From: Aquibium carbonis | GTDB taxonomy: Bacteria; Pseudomonadota; Alphaproteobacteria; Rhizobiales; Rhizobiaceae | Direction: 5' to 3' | NCBI RefSeq assembly: GCF_003970795.1 | Contig: NZ_RWKW01000048.1 | Location: 19,320-83,319 of the forward strand | Length of the DNA: 64,000 nt | Shown here: positions 53,584 through 62,820 of the stretch, piece by piece | Layout: each line of letters begins with the position of its first letter | Numbering within the stretch: the first letter of the stretch is position 1 | Position numbers and translations under genes: made by a program | Notes under the pieces: generated by a model | What the model was told of the DNA's origin: nothing | What the model saw: the letters and a program-made list of their open reading frames with translations, nothing else | The model's database searches: none

Positions 53584-54954
53584 ATGGCAGGCAATCTGAG
53601 TTTCGACGAATTGAAGGCGGAGATCGCGGCTGGCGAGATCGACACCGTGCTCGCCTGCGCGGTCGACATGCAGGGCCGCCTCGTCGGCAAGCGCTTCCTC
53701 GCGAGCTTCTTCGCCGAAAGTGCCCATGACGAGACGCATGGCTGCAACTACCTCCTGGCCAACGACATCGATATGGAGCCGGTGCCCGGCTACAAGGCAG
53801 CGAGCTGGGACAAGGGCTATGGCGACTTCGTCATGAAGCCCGACATGTCGACGCTTCGGCGCATCCCGTGGCTCGAGAAGACGGCGCTGGTGCTGTGCGA
53901 CCTGCAGGACCACCACACCCATTCCGACCTGCCGCATTCGCCGCGCGCCATCCTGCGCAAGCAGGTCGCCCGGTTGAAGGAGCGCGGCTGGCTCGCCTAT
54001 TTCGCCTCCGAGCTCGAGTTCTACCTGTTCGACGAGAGCTATGATTCCATTCGTGCCAAGCACTGGAAGAACCTTGCGACCGCTTCGCCCTACATCGGGG
54101 ACTACCTGATCGGGATCACCTCGAAGGAAGAGGGCGTCATGCGCCGCCTTCGCAACGAGATGAACGCGGCGGGCATTCCGATCGAAAATTCGAAGGGCGA
54201 ATGGGGCCCGGGCCAGGAAGAGATCAACGTGCGCTACGCCGAGGCGCTCGACATGGCCGACCGGCACGTGATCCTGAAGAACGGCGCAAAGGAGATCGCC
54301 GGCCAGATGGGCAAGGCCATCTCCTTCATGTCGAAGTACAATTACGACCTCGCCGGCAACTCCTCGCATATCCACAATTCGCTGTGGAGCGCCGATGGCA
54401 AGACGCCGCTGTTCTTCGACAAGGGCGCCGACTGGACCCTGTCGGAGCTGGGCCAGCAGTGGGCCGCCGGGCAGATCAAGTATGCCCGCGAATTCACCTG
54501 GTTCCTCGCGCCCTACATCAACTCCTACAAGCGCTTCCAGGCTGGCACCTTCGCGCCGACCAAGATCATGTGGAGCGAGGACAACCGCACCGCTGGCTTC
54601 CGTCTCTGCGGCGAGGGCACCAAGGGCATACGCATGGAGTGCCGCATCGGCGGCGCGGACCTCAACCCCTATCTCGCCTTCGCGGCGCTTATCGCTGCGG
54701 GGCTTGCCGGCATCGACGAGAAGCTGCCCTTGCAGAAGCCCTTTTTCGGCGACGCCTATCAGGCATCGCGCCTGCCGGAGATCCCCAAGACCCTGCGCGA
54801 CGCCACAGAAACGCTCGCCAAGTCGAAGATGCTCAAGGCGGCGCTGGGCGAGGACGTGATCGAACATTACGTGCATACGGCCAAGTGGGAGCAGTTCGAA
54901 TACGATCGCCGCATCACCGACTGGGAACTGCACCGCGGGTTCGAACGGTACTAG
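53584..54954 (+). CDS. Glutamine synthetase family protein (gamma-glutamyl-amine ligase candidate)
   Basis: A 456-residue GS-fold ligase. The N-terminal beta-grasp has VDMQGRLVGKRF; the catalytic domain has SELEFYLFDESYDS (metal-binding Glu), GPGQEEINVRYAEALDMAD, AGNSSHIHNSLWS (HIHxS, as in GlnA/PuuA) and the R-rich ENRTAGFR and ECRIGGADLNPYLAFAA. The adenylylation tyrosine of GlnA is not seen. The length, the SHIHNS form and the neighbours fit gamma-glutamylpolyamine, gamma-glutamylmethylamide or gamma-glutamylethanolamide synthetases rather than assimilatory GlnA. ATP, glutamate and an amine would be ligated in the cytosol. The exact amine is unknown. Confidence 0.87.
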   Translation: MAGNLSFDELKAEIAAGEIDTVLACAVDMQGRLVGKRFLASFFAESAHDETHGCNYLLANDIDMEPVPGYKAASWDKGYGDFVMKPDMSTLRRIPWLEKTALVLCDLQDHHTHSDLPHSPRAILRKQVARLKERGWLAYFASELEFYLFDESYDSIRAKHWKNLATASPYIGDYLIGITSKEEGVMRRLRNEMNAAGIPIENSKGEWGPGQEEINVRYAEALDMADRHVILKNGAKEIAGQMGKAISFMSKYNYDLAGNSSHIHNSLWSADGKTPLFFDKGADWTLSELGQQWAAGQIKYAREFTWFLAPYINSYKRFQAGTFAPTKIMWSEDNRTAGFRLCGEGTKGIRMECRIGGADLNPYLAFAALIAAGLAGIDEKLPLQKPFFGDAYQASRLPEIPKTLRDATETLAKSKMLKAALGEDVIEHYVHTAKWEQFEYDRRITDWELHRGFERY

Positions 54955-55176
54955 GTTTCGGGGTTAAGGCTGAAAGTGGTAGCCCAAGCCCAGAGATTTT
55001 CGCAGGAGCCGGAAGAACTCTAACGTCTCACGACGTGCCCCTGATCGGCGGCAACATCGACGGTGGCACTGGAAGAACGCTTCTGCGACATGCAACAAGA
55101 CGACGAAGGCGCAACTCTCGCGCGGGTGCAATAGCTGCCGAAAGTCCACGCCTGCCATAATAAGCGGAGAACACCC

Positions 55177-56559
55177 TTGGAAACCGTGAAACTCACATCC
55201 CCCGTCGACGGATCGATCTATATCGAGCGGCCCGTTGCCACCGACCACGCGATCGATGCTGCCGTCGATCGCGCCAAGGCGGCGCAGGCCGAATGGTCCG
55301 GCGTGCCCATCGCACGGCGCGGCGAATACCTGCTCGCCTTCCTCGAGGCGCTGCTGGCCATGAACGACGAGATCGTTCCCGAACTCGCCTGGCAGATGGG
55401 ACGCCCCGTCCGCTACGGTGGAGAGAAGGGCGGCGTCGAGGAGCGCACGCGATACATGGTGGCCTTGGCGGAAAAGGCGCTCGCGCCCTACGTGCCCGAG
55501 GACCGGCCGGGCTTCCGGCGCTACCTGAAGAAGGTGCCGCTCGGCATCGTCTTCGTCGTGGCGCCGTGGAACTACCCCTTCCTGACGGCGGTGAACACCA
55601 TCGTGCCGGCGCTGATGGCGGGCAACGCCGTGATTCTCAAGCATGCCGCGCAGACGCTGCTGGTCGGCGAGCGCTTCCAAGCGGCCTTCGACAAGGCGGG
55701 CTTACCGAAGGGCCTGTTCCAGAACCTGGTCATGAGCCATGGCCAGACCGAGAGACTGCTCGCATCCGGCAAGGTCGACCACTGCAATTTCACCGGATCG
55801 GTGGCAGGTGGCCGGGCGATCGAAAAGTCCGCAGCGGGAACCTTCATGACACTCGGGCTCGAACTCGGCGGCAAGGACCCCGCCTACGTGCTGCCCGACG
55901 TGAAGCTCGACCACGCCATCGCCAACCTGGCCGAAGGCGCGTTCTTCAATTCGGGCCAGTGCTGCTGCGGCATCGAGCGCATCTATGTCCACGAGGCCGT
56001 CTATGACGATTTCGTCGAGGGGTTCATTGCCGAGAGCCGCCACTGGACGCTCGGCAGCCCGGTCGACACCGACACGGTCATGGGGCCAATGGCGCAAGCG
56101 CGTTTCGCCGACTACATCCGCGAGCAGAAGGCCGAGGCGCTCCGCAAGGGCGCGACCGCGCATCTCAACGTCAAGGACGAGCGAGACAGGGCCGGTTCGC
56201 CCTATCTGCCAGTCGAGGTGCTGACGGGCGTGAACCACCAGATGAGTGTCATGCGCGAGGAAAGCTTCGGCCCAATCGTCGGCATCATGAAGGTGCGCGA
56301 CGACGAAGAGGCGATCGCGCTGATGAACGACAGCCCCTACGGACTGACGGCGTCCATCTGGTCGACCGACACCGACCATGCCGCCGCGATCGGCGATCGC
56401 GTCGAGACCGGTCTCGTGTTCATGAACCGCTGCGACTACGTCGATCCGGGGCTGGTGTGGACCGGCGTCAAGGACACCGGCAAGGGCGGCGCCATGGGCC
56501 TCGTCGGCTATGACAACCTGACGCGACCCAAGGGTTTTCATCTAAGGGAAAAGATCTGA
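55177..56559 (+). CDS. Aldehyde dehydrogenase
   Basis: A 460-residue NAD(P)-dependent aldehyde dehydrogenase. ELGGKDP holds Glu229; FNSGQCCCG has three adjacent cysteines, with Cys263 at the usual GQxC position; FTGSVAGGRAI, MREESFGPIVGI and the C-terminal part are complete. The start appears to be TTG at 55177 (AGCGGAGA upstream), or GTG at 55186. The 222 bases between the GS-like gene and this one contain no recognised gene. In a gamma-glutamyl route it would oxidise the aldehyde to the acid, as PuuC does for putrescine. Confidence 0.9.
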   Translation: METVKLTSPVDGSIYIERPVATDHAIDAAVDRAKAAQAEWSGVPIARRGEYLLAFLEALLAMNDEIVPELAWQMGRPVRYGGEKGGVEERTRYMVALAEKALAPYVPEDRPGFRRYLKKVPLGIVFVVAPWNYPFLTAVNTIVPALMAGNAVILKHAAQTLLVGERFQAAFDKAGLPKGLFQNLVMSHGQTERLLASGKVDHCNFTGSVAGGRAIEKSAAGTFMTLGLELGGKDPAYVLPDVKLDHAIANLAEGAFFNSGQCCCGIERIYVHEAVYDDFVEGFIAESRHWTLGSPVDTDTVMGPMAQARFADYIREQKAEALRKGATAHLNVKDERDRAGSPYLPVEVLTGVNHQMSVMREESFGPIVGIMKVRDDEEAIALMNDSPYGLTASIWSTDTDHAAAIGDRVETGLVFMNRCDYVDPGLVWTGVKDTGKGGAMGLVGYDNLTRPKGFHLREKI

Positions 56560-56660
56560 GCCCCTGTTCGAGGTGCCACACCTGAGCGTATTTCCTCTGT
56601 CCAGACGGGCGGAGGGCAGGACGGCCACCATTCTTCTTTCGCGAAAAAGAACCCCGAGCC

Positions 56661-57827
56661 ATGACCACTCTCGTCTCCAAATGGAACTATCCGACCACCG
56701 TGCGCTTCGGCGCCGGGCGTATCTCCGAACTGCCGGATGCGCTTGCCGTCACCGGCATCAAGCATCCGCTCTTCGTGACCGATCCAGGGCTGGCGAAGCT
56801 GCCGGTGGTGGCCGACACGCTGAAGATCCTGGACGCGGCCAAGATCCCCTATCGCGTCTTCTCCGAGGTCAAGCCGAACCCGGTGGAATCGAACCTCAAC
56901 GCCGGCATTGCCGTGTTCAACGAAGGCGGCCATGACGGAGTCATCGCGTTCGGTGGCGGTTCAGCGCTGGATCTCGGCAAGCTGATCGCTTTCCAGGCGC
57001 ACCAGACGCGTCCCGTCTGGGACTTCGAGGACATCGGCGATTGGTGGACCCGCGCCGATGCCGACAGGATCGCGCCGATCGTGGCCGTGCCCACCACGGC
57101 GGGCACCGGCTCGGAAGTCGGCCGCGCGGGCGTCATCACGCACGAGGCCAGTCATACCAAGAAGGTGATCTTCCACCCCAAGATGCTGCCGGCGATCGTC
57201 ATCGCCGATCCGGCGCTGACCGTCGGCATGCCCAGCTTCATCACGGTCGGCACCGGCATGGACGCGCTGGCGCACTGCCTGGAAGCCTATTGCGCGCCGG
57301 GGTACCACCCAATGGCAGACGGGATCGCGGTCGAGGGGGTGCGGCTGGTACTGGAGAACCTGCCCAAGGCGGTTGCCGACGGCAAGGACCTGACGGCGCG
57401 CGCGCACATGATGTCGGCCGCCGCCATGGGCGCCACCGCGTTCCAGAAGGGGCTCGGTGCCATCCATTCGCTGTCGCATCCGATCGGGGCGCTCTACGAC
57501 ACCCATCACGGCATGACCAACGCCGTCTTCATGCCCTACGTGCTCGCCTTCAACCGCGAGGCGGTGGAAGAGCGCATCGACCGGCTGGCCGCCTATTGCG
57601 GCATCGCTGGCGGCTTCGACGGCTTCGCCGCGGTGATCCTGAAGCTGCGACAGGATCTCGGCGTGCCGCATACGCTGGGCGGGCTGATCAAGGACCTCGC
57701 CATGGACGACGCGCGCAAGGACCTGATCGCGGAGATGGCGATTATCGATCCTACTGCCGGGGGCAACCCGGTCAGACTGACCAAGGATGCCGCTCTGTCG
57801 CTTCTCGACCAGGCGATTGCCGGGTGA
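56661..57827 (+). CDS. Iron-containing alcohol dehydrogenase
   Basis: A 388-residue group III alcohol dehydrogenase. GGGSALD at 98-104 binds the cofactor; VPTTAGTGSEVGRAGVI follows. The metal ligands by spacing are Asp201 and His205 (DALAH), His269 and His283 (HSLSHPIGALYDTHHG). It would oxidise a primary alcohol, for example the alcohol of an amino-alcohol derivative, to the aldehyde for the preceding gene product. It lies about 100 bases after the aldehyde dehydrogenase. Confidence 0.92.
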   Translation: MTTLVSKWNYPTTVRFGAGRISELPDALAVTGIKHPLFVTDPGLAKLPVVADTLKILDAAKIPYRVFSEVKPNPVESNLNAGIAVFNEGGHDGVIAFGGGSALDLGKLIAFQAHQTRPVWDFEDIGDWWTRADADRIAPIVAVPTTAGTGSEVGRAGVITHEASHTKKVIFHPKMLPAIVIADPALTVGMPSFITVGTGMDALAHCLEAYCAPGYHPMADGIAVEGVRLVLENLPKAVADGKDLTARAHMMSAAAMGATAFQKGLGAIHSLSHPIGALYDTHHGMTNAVFMPYVLAFNREAVEERIDRLAAYCGIAGGFDGFAAVILKLRQDLGVPHTLGGLIKDLAMDDARKDLIAEMAIIDPTAGGNPVRLTKDAALSLLDQAIAG

Positions 57828-58051
57828 AGGATCGATAAACCCCGGGGTCGGCAAAGGATGTCGACACCAGATCGGTGGATGTCGATCAATTAGCCGGAGA
57901 TGCAGCGATTCCGTTTGCCGTTGAACCCGCCAAAGGCTAGCTTTTCGGGGGCTCGTGCGGAAGATGGCGGCGGCATTCATCCAATTGTCACGGGACACCG
58001 GTAACCGCGACGCAGACGTCGTTCGACGTCACACCCTACGGAGAAGAAAAG

Positions 58052-59158
58052 ATGATGAAACGCACGGGAACAGCACTTTCCATGACCGCAGCCATGCTGA
58101 TGGTCTCCACGTCTATTTCGTCGGCGCAAGATCTCGCGGCGCTGGAAGCCGCGGCCAAAGCCGAAGGCATGCTCACCACGATCGCGCTGCCGCATGACTG
58201 GTGCGGTTATGGCGAAGTCATCGCTGGCTTCAAGGCAAAGTATCCCGAGATCACCGTCAACGAACTCAACCCGGATGCCGGCTCGGCCGACGAACTGGAG
58301 GCGATCCGCGCCAACAAGGACAACAAGGGCCCGCAGGCGCCAGACGTCATCGACGTCGGCTTCGCCTTCGGCCCGCAGGCCAAGTCCGAGGGGCTGATCC
58401 AGCCCTACAAGGTCTCGACCTGGGACTCGATCCCCGACAACGTCAAGGATCCGGAAGGTTACTGGTACGGCGACTATTACGGCGTGCTGTCCTTCGCCGT
58501 GAACACCGATATCGTCAAGGAACTGCCGACCGACTGGTCCGACCTGCTGAAGCCGGAATATGCCAACTCGGTGGCGCTTGCCGGTGACCCCCGTGCGTCG
58601 AACCAGGCAATCCTGGGCGTCCAGGCTGCAGGCATGGGCATGGGTGCCGCTGCTGGTGCCGAGGCGGGCGAGAAGGGCCTTGAGTTCTTCGCCGAACTCA
58701 ACAAGGTCGGCAATTTCGTCCCGACGATCGGCAAGTCCGGCACGCTCGCGCAGGGCCAGACTCCAATCGTGATCTGGTGGGACTACAACGCGCTCTCCGG
58801 CCGGGATGCGCTCAACGGCAACCCGCCGGTCGAGGTCATCGTGCCGCAGTCGGGCGTGCTCGCCGGCGTCTACCTGCAAGCGATCAGTGCCTACGCGCCG
58901 CATCCGAACGCCGCGAAGCTCTGGATGGAGTATCTGTACTCCGACGAAGGCCAGCTCGGCTGGCTGAAAGGCTACTGCCACCCGATCCGCTTCAACGACC
59001 TCGTCGCCAACGGCAAGGTCCCGCAGGAGATGCTCGACGCGCTGCCGCCGGCGGAATCCTACGAGAAGGCCGTCTTCCCGACGCTCGAAGAGCAGGGTGC
59101 GGCCAAGGACGTAATCACGTCCAAGTGGGACAGCGTGGTCGGCGCCAACGTCCAGTAA
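58052..59158 (+). CDS. ABC transporter substrate-binding protein (Pot/Fbp-like)
   Basis: A 368-residue extracellular solute-binding protein with a Sec signal peptide (MMKRTGTALSMTAAMLMVSTS, cleavage near ISSAQ). Motifs of the spermidine/putrescine-iron-phosphonate group are seen: PDVIDVGFAFGPQAKSEGLIQPY, YWYGDYYGVLSFAVNT and PIVIWWDYNALSGRDALNGNPP. The ligand could be a polyamine, an amino alcohol or an aminophosphonate. A 223-base gap before the ATG probably contains the promoter; nothing clear is seen in it. A UUCG hairpin follows. Confidence 0.87.
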   Translation: MMKRTGTALSMTAAMLMVSTSISSAQDLAALEAAAKAEGMLTTIALPHDWCGYGEVIAGFKAKYPEITVNELNPDAGSADELEAIRANKDNKGPQAPDVIDVGFAFGPQAKSEGLIQPYKVSTWDSIPDNVKDPEGYWYGDYYGVLSFAVNTDIVKELPTDWSDLLKPEYANSVALAGDPRASNQAILGVQAAGMGMGAAAGAEAGEKGLEFFAELNKVGNFVPTIGKSGTLAQGQTPIVIWWDYNALSGRDALNGNPPVEVIVPQSGVLAGVYLQAISAYAPHPNAAKLWMEYLYSDEGQLGWLKGYCHPIRFNDLVANGKVPQEMLDALPPAESYEKAVFPTLEEQGAAKDVITSKWDSVVGANVQ

Positions 59159-59175
59159 TCGCCCGTCGGGCGTCC

Positions 59176-59203
59176 GACGTCTCCCGCTTCGGCGGGGGAC
59201 GTC
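59176..59203 (+). other. UUCG-tetraloop hairpin after binding-protein gene
   Basis: A 12-bp stem (59176-59187 with 59192-59203, one T-G wobble; it begins GACGTC and ends GACGTC) closes a TTCG loop, a very stable RNA tetraloop. It lies 17 bases after the stop and about 34 before the permease start. No T run, so probably an mRNA 3'-end stabiliser or partial terminator. Confidence 0.7.
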
Positions 59204-59236
59204 TCTATCGAGGGGCAAAGAGGGGACAGTTCCCGC

Positions 59237-60133
59237 ATGACTGACGCGAGCGCAGCGGCTCTTCCCGCGCCGCCACCGGCGCGACGAGCGCGGATTTCGT
59301 TCGCCTGGGTCGGCATCGTGCCCTTCCTTGCGTTCGCCGTGCTGTTCCTGATCATGCCGACGCTGCATATCGTGACGGGCGCGTTTCGCAATCCGGCCGG
59401 CGAGTTCACGCTCGTCAATATCGCCAACCTGTTCCAACCTTCCATCATTGCGGCCTACTGGATCTCCATCCGCATCAGCGTGGCCTCGGCCTTCCTCGGT
59501 TGCCTGATCGGTTTCATGCTGGCCTGGGCGGTGGTGCTCGGCGGACTGCCCGGCTGGGTGCGCTCGCCGCTACTGACGTTTTCGGGCGTCGCCTCCAATT
59601 TCGCGGGCGTGCCGCTCGCCTTCGCCTTCCTCGCCACCTTCGGCCGGCTCGGTCTGGTGACGCTGATCCTGCGCGACTGGTTCGGCATCAATCTCTACGG
59701 CATGGGATTCAACATCCTGTCGTTCGGCGGCCTCACGCTCACCTATCTCTTCTTCCAGATCCCGCTGATGGTGCTGATCGTAACGCCCGCGCTCGATGGC
59801 ATGCGCCGCGAATGGCGTGAGGCTGCGTCGATCCTCGGCGCAACCAGCTTTCAGTACTGGCGCATGGTGGCGCTGCCGATCCTCTGGCCCACGCTGCTCG
59901 GCACCTTTGCATTGCTCTTCGCCAATTCCTTCGGCGCGGTGGCGACGGCCTACGCGCTCACCGGCTCGTCGCTGTCGATCGTGCCCATCCTGCTCTTTGC
60001 CCAGATCCGTGGTGACGTGCTGCAGGATCCCCATCTCGGCTACGCGCTCGCGTTTGGCATGATCGTCATCACCGGCATCGCCAACTTCGTCTACATCTGG
60101 CTGCGCGCCCGCAGCGAACGGTGGGTCAAATGA
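59237..60133 (+). CDS. ABC transporter permease (PotB-like)
   Basis: A 298-residue permease with six hydrophobic helices and the EAA loop REAASILGATSFQYWRMVALPILWPTL near residue 193. GVASNFAGVPLAFAFLATFGRLG is a typical segment of the Pot/Fbp group. A Pro/Ala-rich N terminus (AAALPAPPPARRARIS) precedes helix 1. It overlaps the next permease by 4 bases. Confidence 0.89.
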   Translation: MTDASAAALPAPPPARRARISFAWVGIVPFLAFAVLFLIMPTLHIVTGAFRNPAGEFTLVNIANLFQPSIIAAYWISIRISVASAFLGCLIGFMLAWAVVLGGLPGWVRSPLLTFSGVASNFAGVPLAFAFLATFGRLGLVTLILRDWFGINLYGMGFNILSFGGLTLTYLFFQIPLMVLIVTPALDGMRREWREAASILGATSFQYWRMVALPILWPTLLGTFALLFANSFGAVATAYALTGSSLSIVPILLFAQIRGDVLQDPHLGYALAFGMIVITGIANFVYIWLRARSERWVK

Positions 60134-60921
60134 AGGCGAACCGCTTCTGGTCCTGGGCCTTCCTTGCGCTTGGCGTGCTCTACTTCGCCCTGCCACTGAT
60201 CGGCACGTTCGAGTTTTCCATGAAGATGAGACGCGGCGTCTACAGCCTCGACGCCTACTGGGCCGTGCTCGCCGACCCGCGCTTCCAGGCGACCTTCACC
60301 TATTCGGTGATGATGGCGCTGGCCACGATCGTGGTGGGAGTGCTGCTGGTCGTGCCGACGGCCTACTGGGTGCGGCTGAAGCTGCCCGGCTGGCGGCCCT
60401 ATCTCGAGTTCGTGACGCTGCTGCCGCTGGTCATCCCGCCCATCGTCATCGTCTTCGGCTACATCCGCCTCTACAACACCTCGTCGTGGCTGCCGCTGAC
60501 GGGCACGGCGCTCGGCACCAACATCCTCCTGATGTTCGGATACGTCGTCCTGTCGCTTCCCTACATGTACCGCGCCGTCGACACCGGATTGAGAGCGATC
60601 GACGTGCGCACGCTGACCGAGGCGGCGGAGAGCTTGGGCGCCGGATGGTTGACGATCATGTGGCGGGTGATCCTGCCCAACGTGCTCGTGGCGGTCTTGT
60701 CGGGTGCCTTTCTGACGTTTGCGATCGTCATCGGCGAGTTCGTGCTGGCGGCGCTGCTCAACAGGCCGGCCTTCGGCCCGTATCTCCAACTGATCGGTGC
60801 CAATCGGGCCTACGAACCGGCGGCGCTCGCGGTCATCGCCTTCGCCATCACCTGGGGCTGCATGGCGCTGATCCAGGTCGTCTCCCGCTTCGCGCCGCGC
60901 GCGCCGACACAGCCGCACTAG
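60130..60921 (+). CDS. ABC transporter permease (PotC-like)
   Basis: A 263-residue permease, six hydrophobic helices, EAA loop LTEAAESLGAGWLTIMWRVILPNVLVAVL near residue 162, and VIGEFVLAALLNRP near the C terminus as in PotC. ATG at 60130 overlaps the previous stop (ATGA). The ATPase starts 15 bases later. Confidence 0.9.
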   Translation: MKANRFWSWAFLALGVLYFALPLIGTFEFSMKMRRGVYSLDAYWAVLADPRFQATFTYSVMMALATIVVGVLLVVPTAYWVRLKLPGWRPYLEFVTLLPLVIPPIVIVFGYIRLYNTSSWLPLTGTALGTNILLMFGYVVLSLPYMYRAVDTGLRAIDVRTLTEAAESLGAGWLTIMWRVILPNVLVAVLSGAFLTFAIVIGEFVLAALLNRPAFGPYLQLIGANRAYEPAALAVIAFAITWGCMALIQVVSRFAPRAPTQPH

Positions 60922-60936
60922 AAAAGCAGGAACCCG

Positions 60937-62004
60937 ATGTCCGACCAGTTTCTCTCCATTCGGCAGGTGCGGAAGGCCTTCGGCCCGACGGTCGTCGTTC
61001 AGGAGTTCAATCTCGACGTGAAGCAGGGCGAGTTCGTCTCGTTTCTCGGCCCGTCGGGCTGCGGCAAGACGACAATGCTGCGCATCGTCGCGGGCTTCGA
61101 GGAACCAAGCGTCGGTCAGGTCTTCATCGGCGGCAAGGACGTGACGCGCCTGAAGCCCAACCAGCGCAATATCGGCATGGTGTTCCAAGCCTACGCGCTG
61201 TTTCCCAACATGACGGTGGCGGGCAACATCGGCTTCGGCCTCAAGGTCGCCGGAAAGCCGGCTGCCGAGATCCGCTCGCGCGTGGCCGAGATGCTCGAAC
61301 TGATCAAGCTGCCGGATTTCGGCAACCGCTACCCCTACCAGTTGTCGGGCGGACAGCAGCAGCGCGTGGCGCTGGCCCGCGCCATGGCGCCGCGGCCGCA
61401 GGTGCTCTTGCTCGACGAGCCGCTTTCCGCACTCGACGCCAAGGTGCGCGTGTCGTTGCGCGAGGAGATCCGGACCATCCAGAAGGAACTGGGCATCACC
61501 ACCGTGTTCGTGACCCATGACCAGGAGGAGGCGTTGTCCATGTCGGACCGCATCGTGGTCATGTATGACGGTCGAGCCGAGCAGGTCGGCACGCCCTTCG
61601 AGATCTACAACCGGCCGGCGACGCGTTTCGTGGCTGGTTTCGTCGGCACGCTCAACGTGATCGAGGGCACGATCGCCGATCCGGCGGCAGGCGTCGTCAC
61701 GATCGCCGGCGGCGAGATTTCGGTCGGAAACCGGGTCGCGGGTCGAAAGGCAGGCGAGGCGCTGTCGCTGGCGCTGCGGCCCGAGGCGATCGCACTCGGC
61801 CGCCGCGAGGGGCGGGATGGACTGGTGACGGGCACCATCCGCGAAGTGAGCTTCCTCGGTTCGGTCATCCGCGTGCGCGTCGACATGGGCGGCGCGCTGG
61901 TGTCGCTCGACACATTCAACAGCCCCGCCAGCCCGCCACCGGTGGCCGGCGAACGGGCCGAGATCAGCTTCTCGTCCTCGGACATGCTGATCCTCGACCG
62001 GTAG
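60937..62004 (+). CDS. ABC transporter ATPase (PotA-like)
   Basis: A 355-residue ATPase with GPSGCGKTT, LSGGQQQRVALARAMA, LLLDEPLSALDAKVR and VFVTHDQEEALSMSDRI, then a C-terminal TOBE/OB regulatory region (from about residue 245). It completes the importer begun at 58052. It is the last gene of the operon. Confidence 0.93.
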   Translation: MSDQFLSIRQVRKAFGPTVVVQEFNLDVKQGEFVSFLGPSGCGKTTMLRIVAGFEEPSVGQVFIGGKDVTRLKPNQRNIGMVFQAYALFPNMTVAGNIGFGLKVAGKPAAEIRSRVAEMLELIKLPDFGNRYPYQLSGGQQQRVALARAMAPRPQVLLLDEPLSALDAKVRVSLREEIRTIQKELGITTVFVTHDQEEALSMSDRIVVMYDGRAEQVGTPFEIYNRPATRFVAGFVGTLNVIEGTIADPAAGVVTIAGGEISVGNRVAGRKAGEALSLALRPEAIALGRREGRDGLVTGTIREVSFLGSVIRVRVDMGGALVSLDTFNSPASPPPVAGERAEISFSSSDMLILDR

Positions 62005-62136
62005 GCTGGGCCGTCAGTCGACGGATGGCGCCTTTTGCACGGCCGGATACCCGCATCGCGCTTGCATTCTCGCGCCGTTGAGGCCATTGAGCCGCGAAAC
62101 CAGCCAATGGAGCCCGCGCAGGCGGGATGTCGCGCC

Positions 62137-62820
62137 ATGACCAAGACGATCATCGCTCCTTCCATACTGGCGTCGGACTTCTCGCGCGTGGGCGAGGAGA
62201 TCGAAGCGATCGACCGCGCAGGGGCCGACTGGATCCATCTCGACGTCATGGACGGCCATTTCGTGCCGAACATCACCTTCGGCCCGCCGCTGATCAAGGC
62301 CGTGCGGAATCGCACGCCGAAGATTTTCGACTGCCACCTGATGATCGAGCCGGTCGACCCCTATCTCGCCGCCTTCGCCGAGGCCGGCTGCGACATCATC
62401 ACCGTTCATGTCGAGGCCACCCGCCATCTCGACCGGTCGCTGCAGGCGATCCGCGACCTCGGCAAGAAGGCCGGAGTCTCGCTCAACCCGTCGACGCCCG
62501 AGAGCGTGATCGAATACGTGCTCGACCGACTCGACCTCGTGCTCCTGATGACGGTCAACCCGGGGTTCGGCGGCCAGGCCTTCATTCCGGCGGTGGTCGA
62601 CAAGGTCCGCCGCGTGAAGGCGATGATCGGCGCCCGCCCGATCGACATCGAGATCGACGGCGGCGTGACGGTCGAGACCGCGCCGCTGGTGGCGGCGGCC
62701 GGCGCCAACGTTCTGGTGGCCGGGTCGGCCGTTTTCAAGGGCGGCAGCGAGGCGGCGTACGCGGCCAACATCGCCGCCATCCGTGCGGCCTCCGATGGGG
62801 CGTTCGAGGAGGCGGCGTGA
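62137..62820 (+). CDS. rpe: Ribulose-phosphate 3-epimerase
   Basis: A 227-residue TIM-barrel enzyme interconverting ribulose 5-phosphate and xylulose 5-phosphate. [10 protein letters not shown] near the start, [16 protein letters not shown] (catalytic Asp and metal His), [16 protein letters not shown] and EIDGGV (second catalytic Asp) are all intact. ATG at 62137. It overlaps the following phosphatase by 4 bases. Position after the transporter operon may be unrelated. Confidence 0.97.
   Translation: MTKTIIAPSILASDFSRVGEEIEAIDRAGADWIHLDVMDGHFVPNITFGPPLIKAVRNRTPKIFDCHLMIEPVDPYLAAFAEAGCDIITVHVEATRHLDRSLQAIRDLGKKAGVSLNPSTPESVIEYVLDRLDLVLLMTVNPGFGGQAFIPAVVDKVRRVKAMIGARPIDIEIDGGVTVETAPLVAAAGANVLVAGSAVFKGGSEAAYAANIAAIRAASDGAFEEAA

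Noticed and set aside
54955..55176. Possible gene or insertion-sequence remnant between the GS-like and aldehyde dehydrogenase genes
   Set aside because: I translated both strands by eye and found no recognisable family or terminal inverted repeat; the aldehyde dehydrogenase ribosome site lies at its end.
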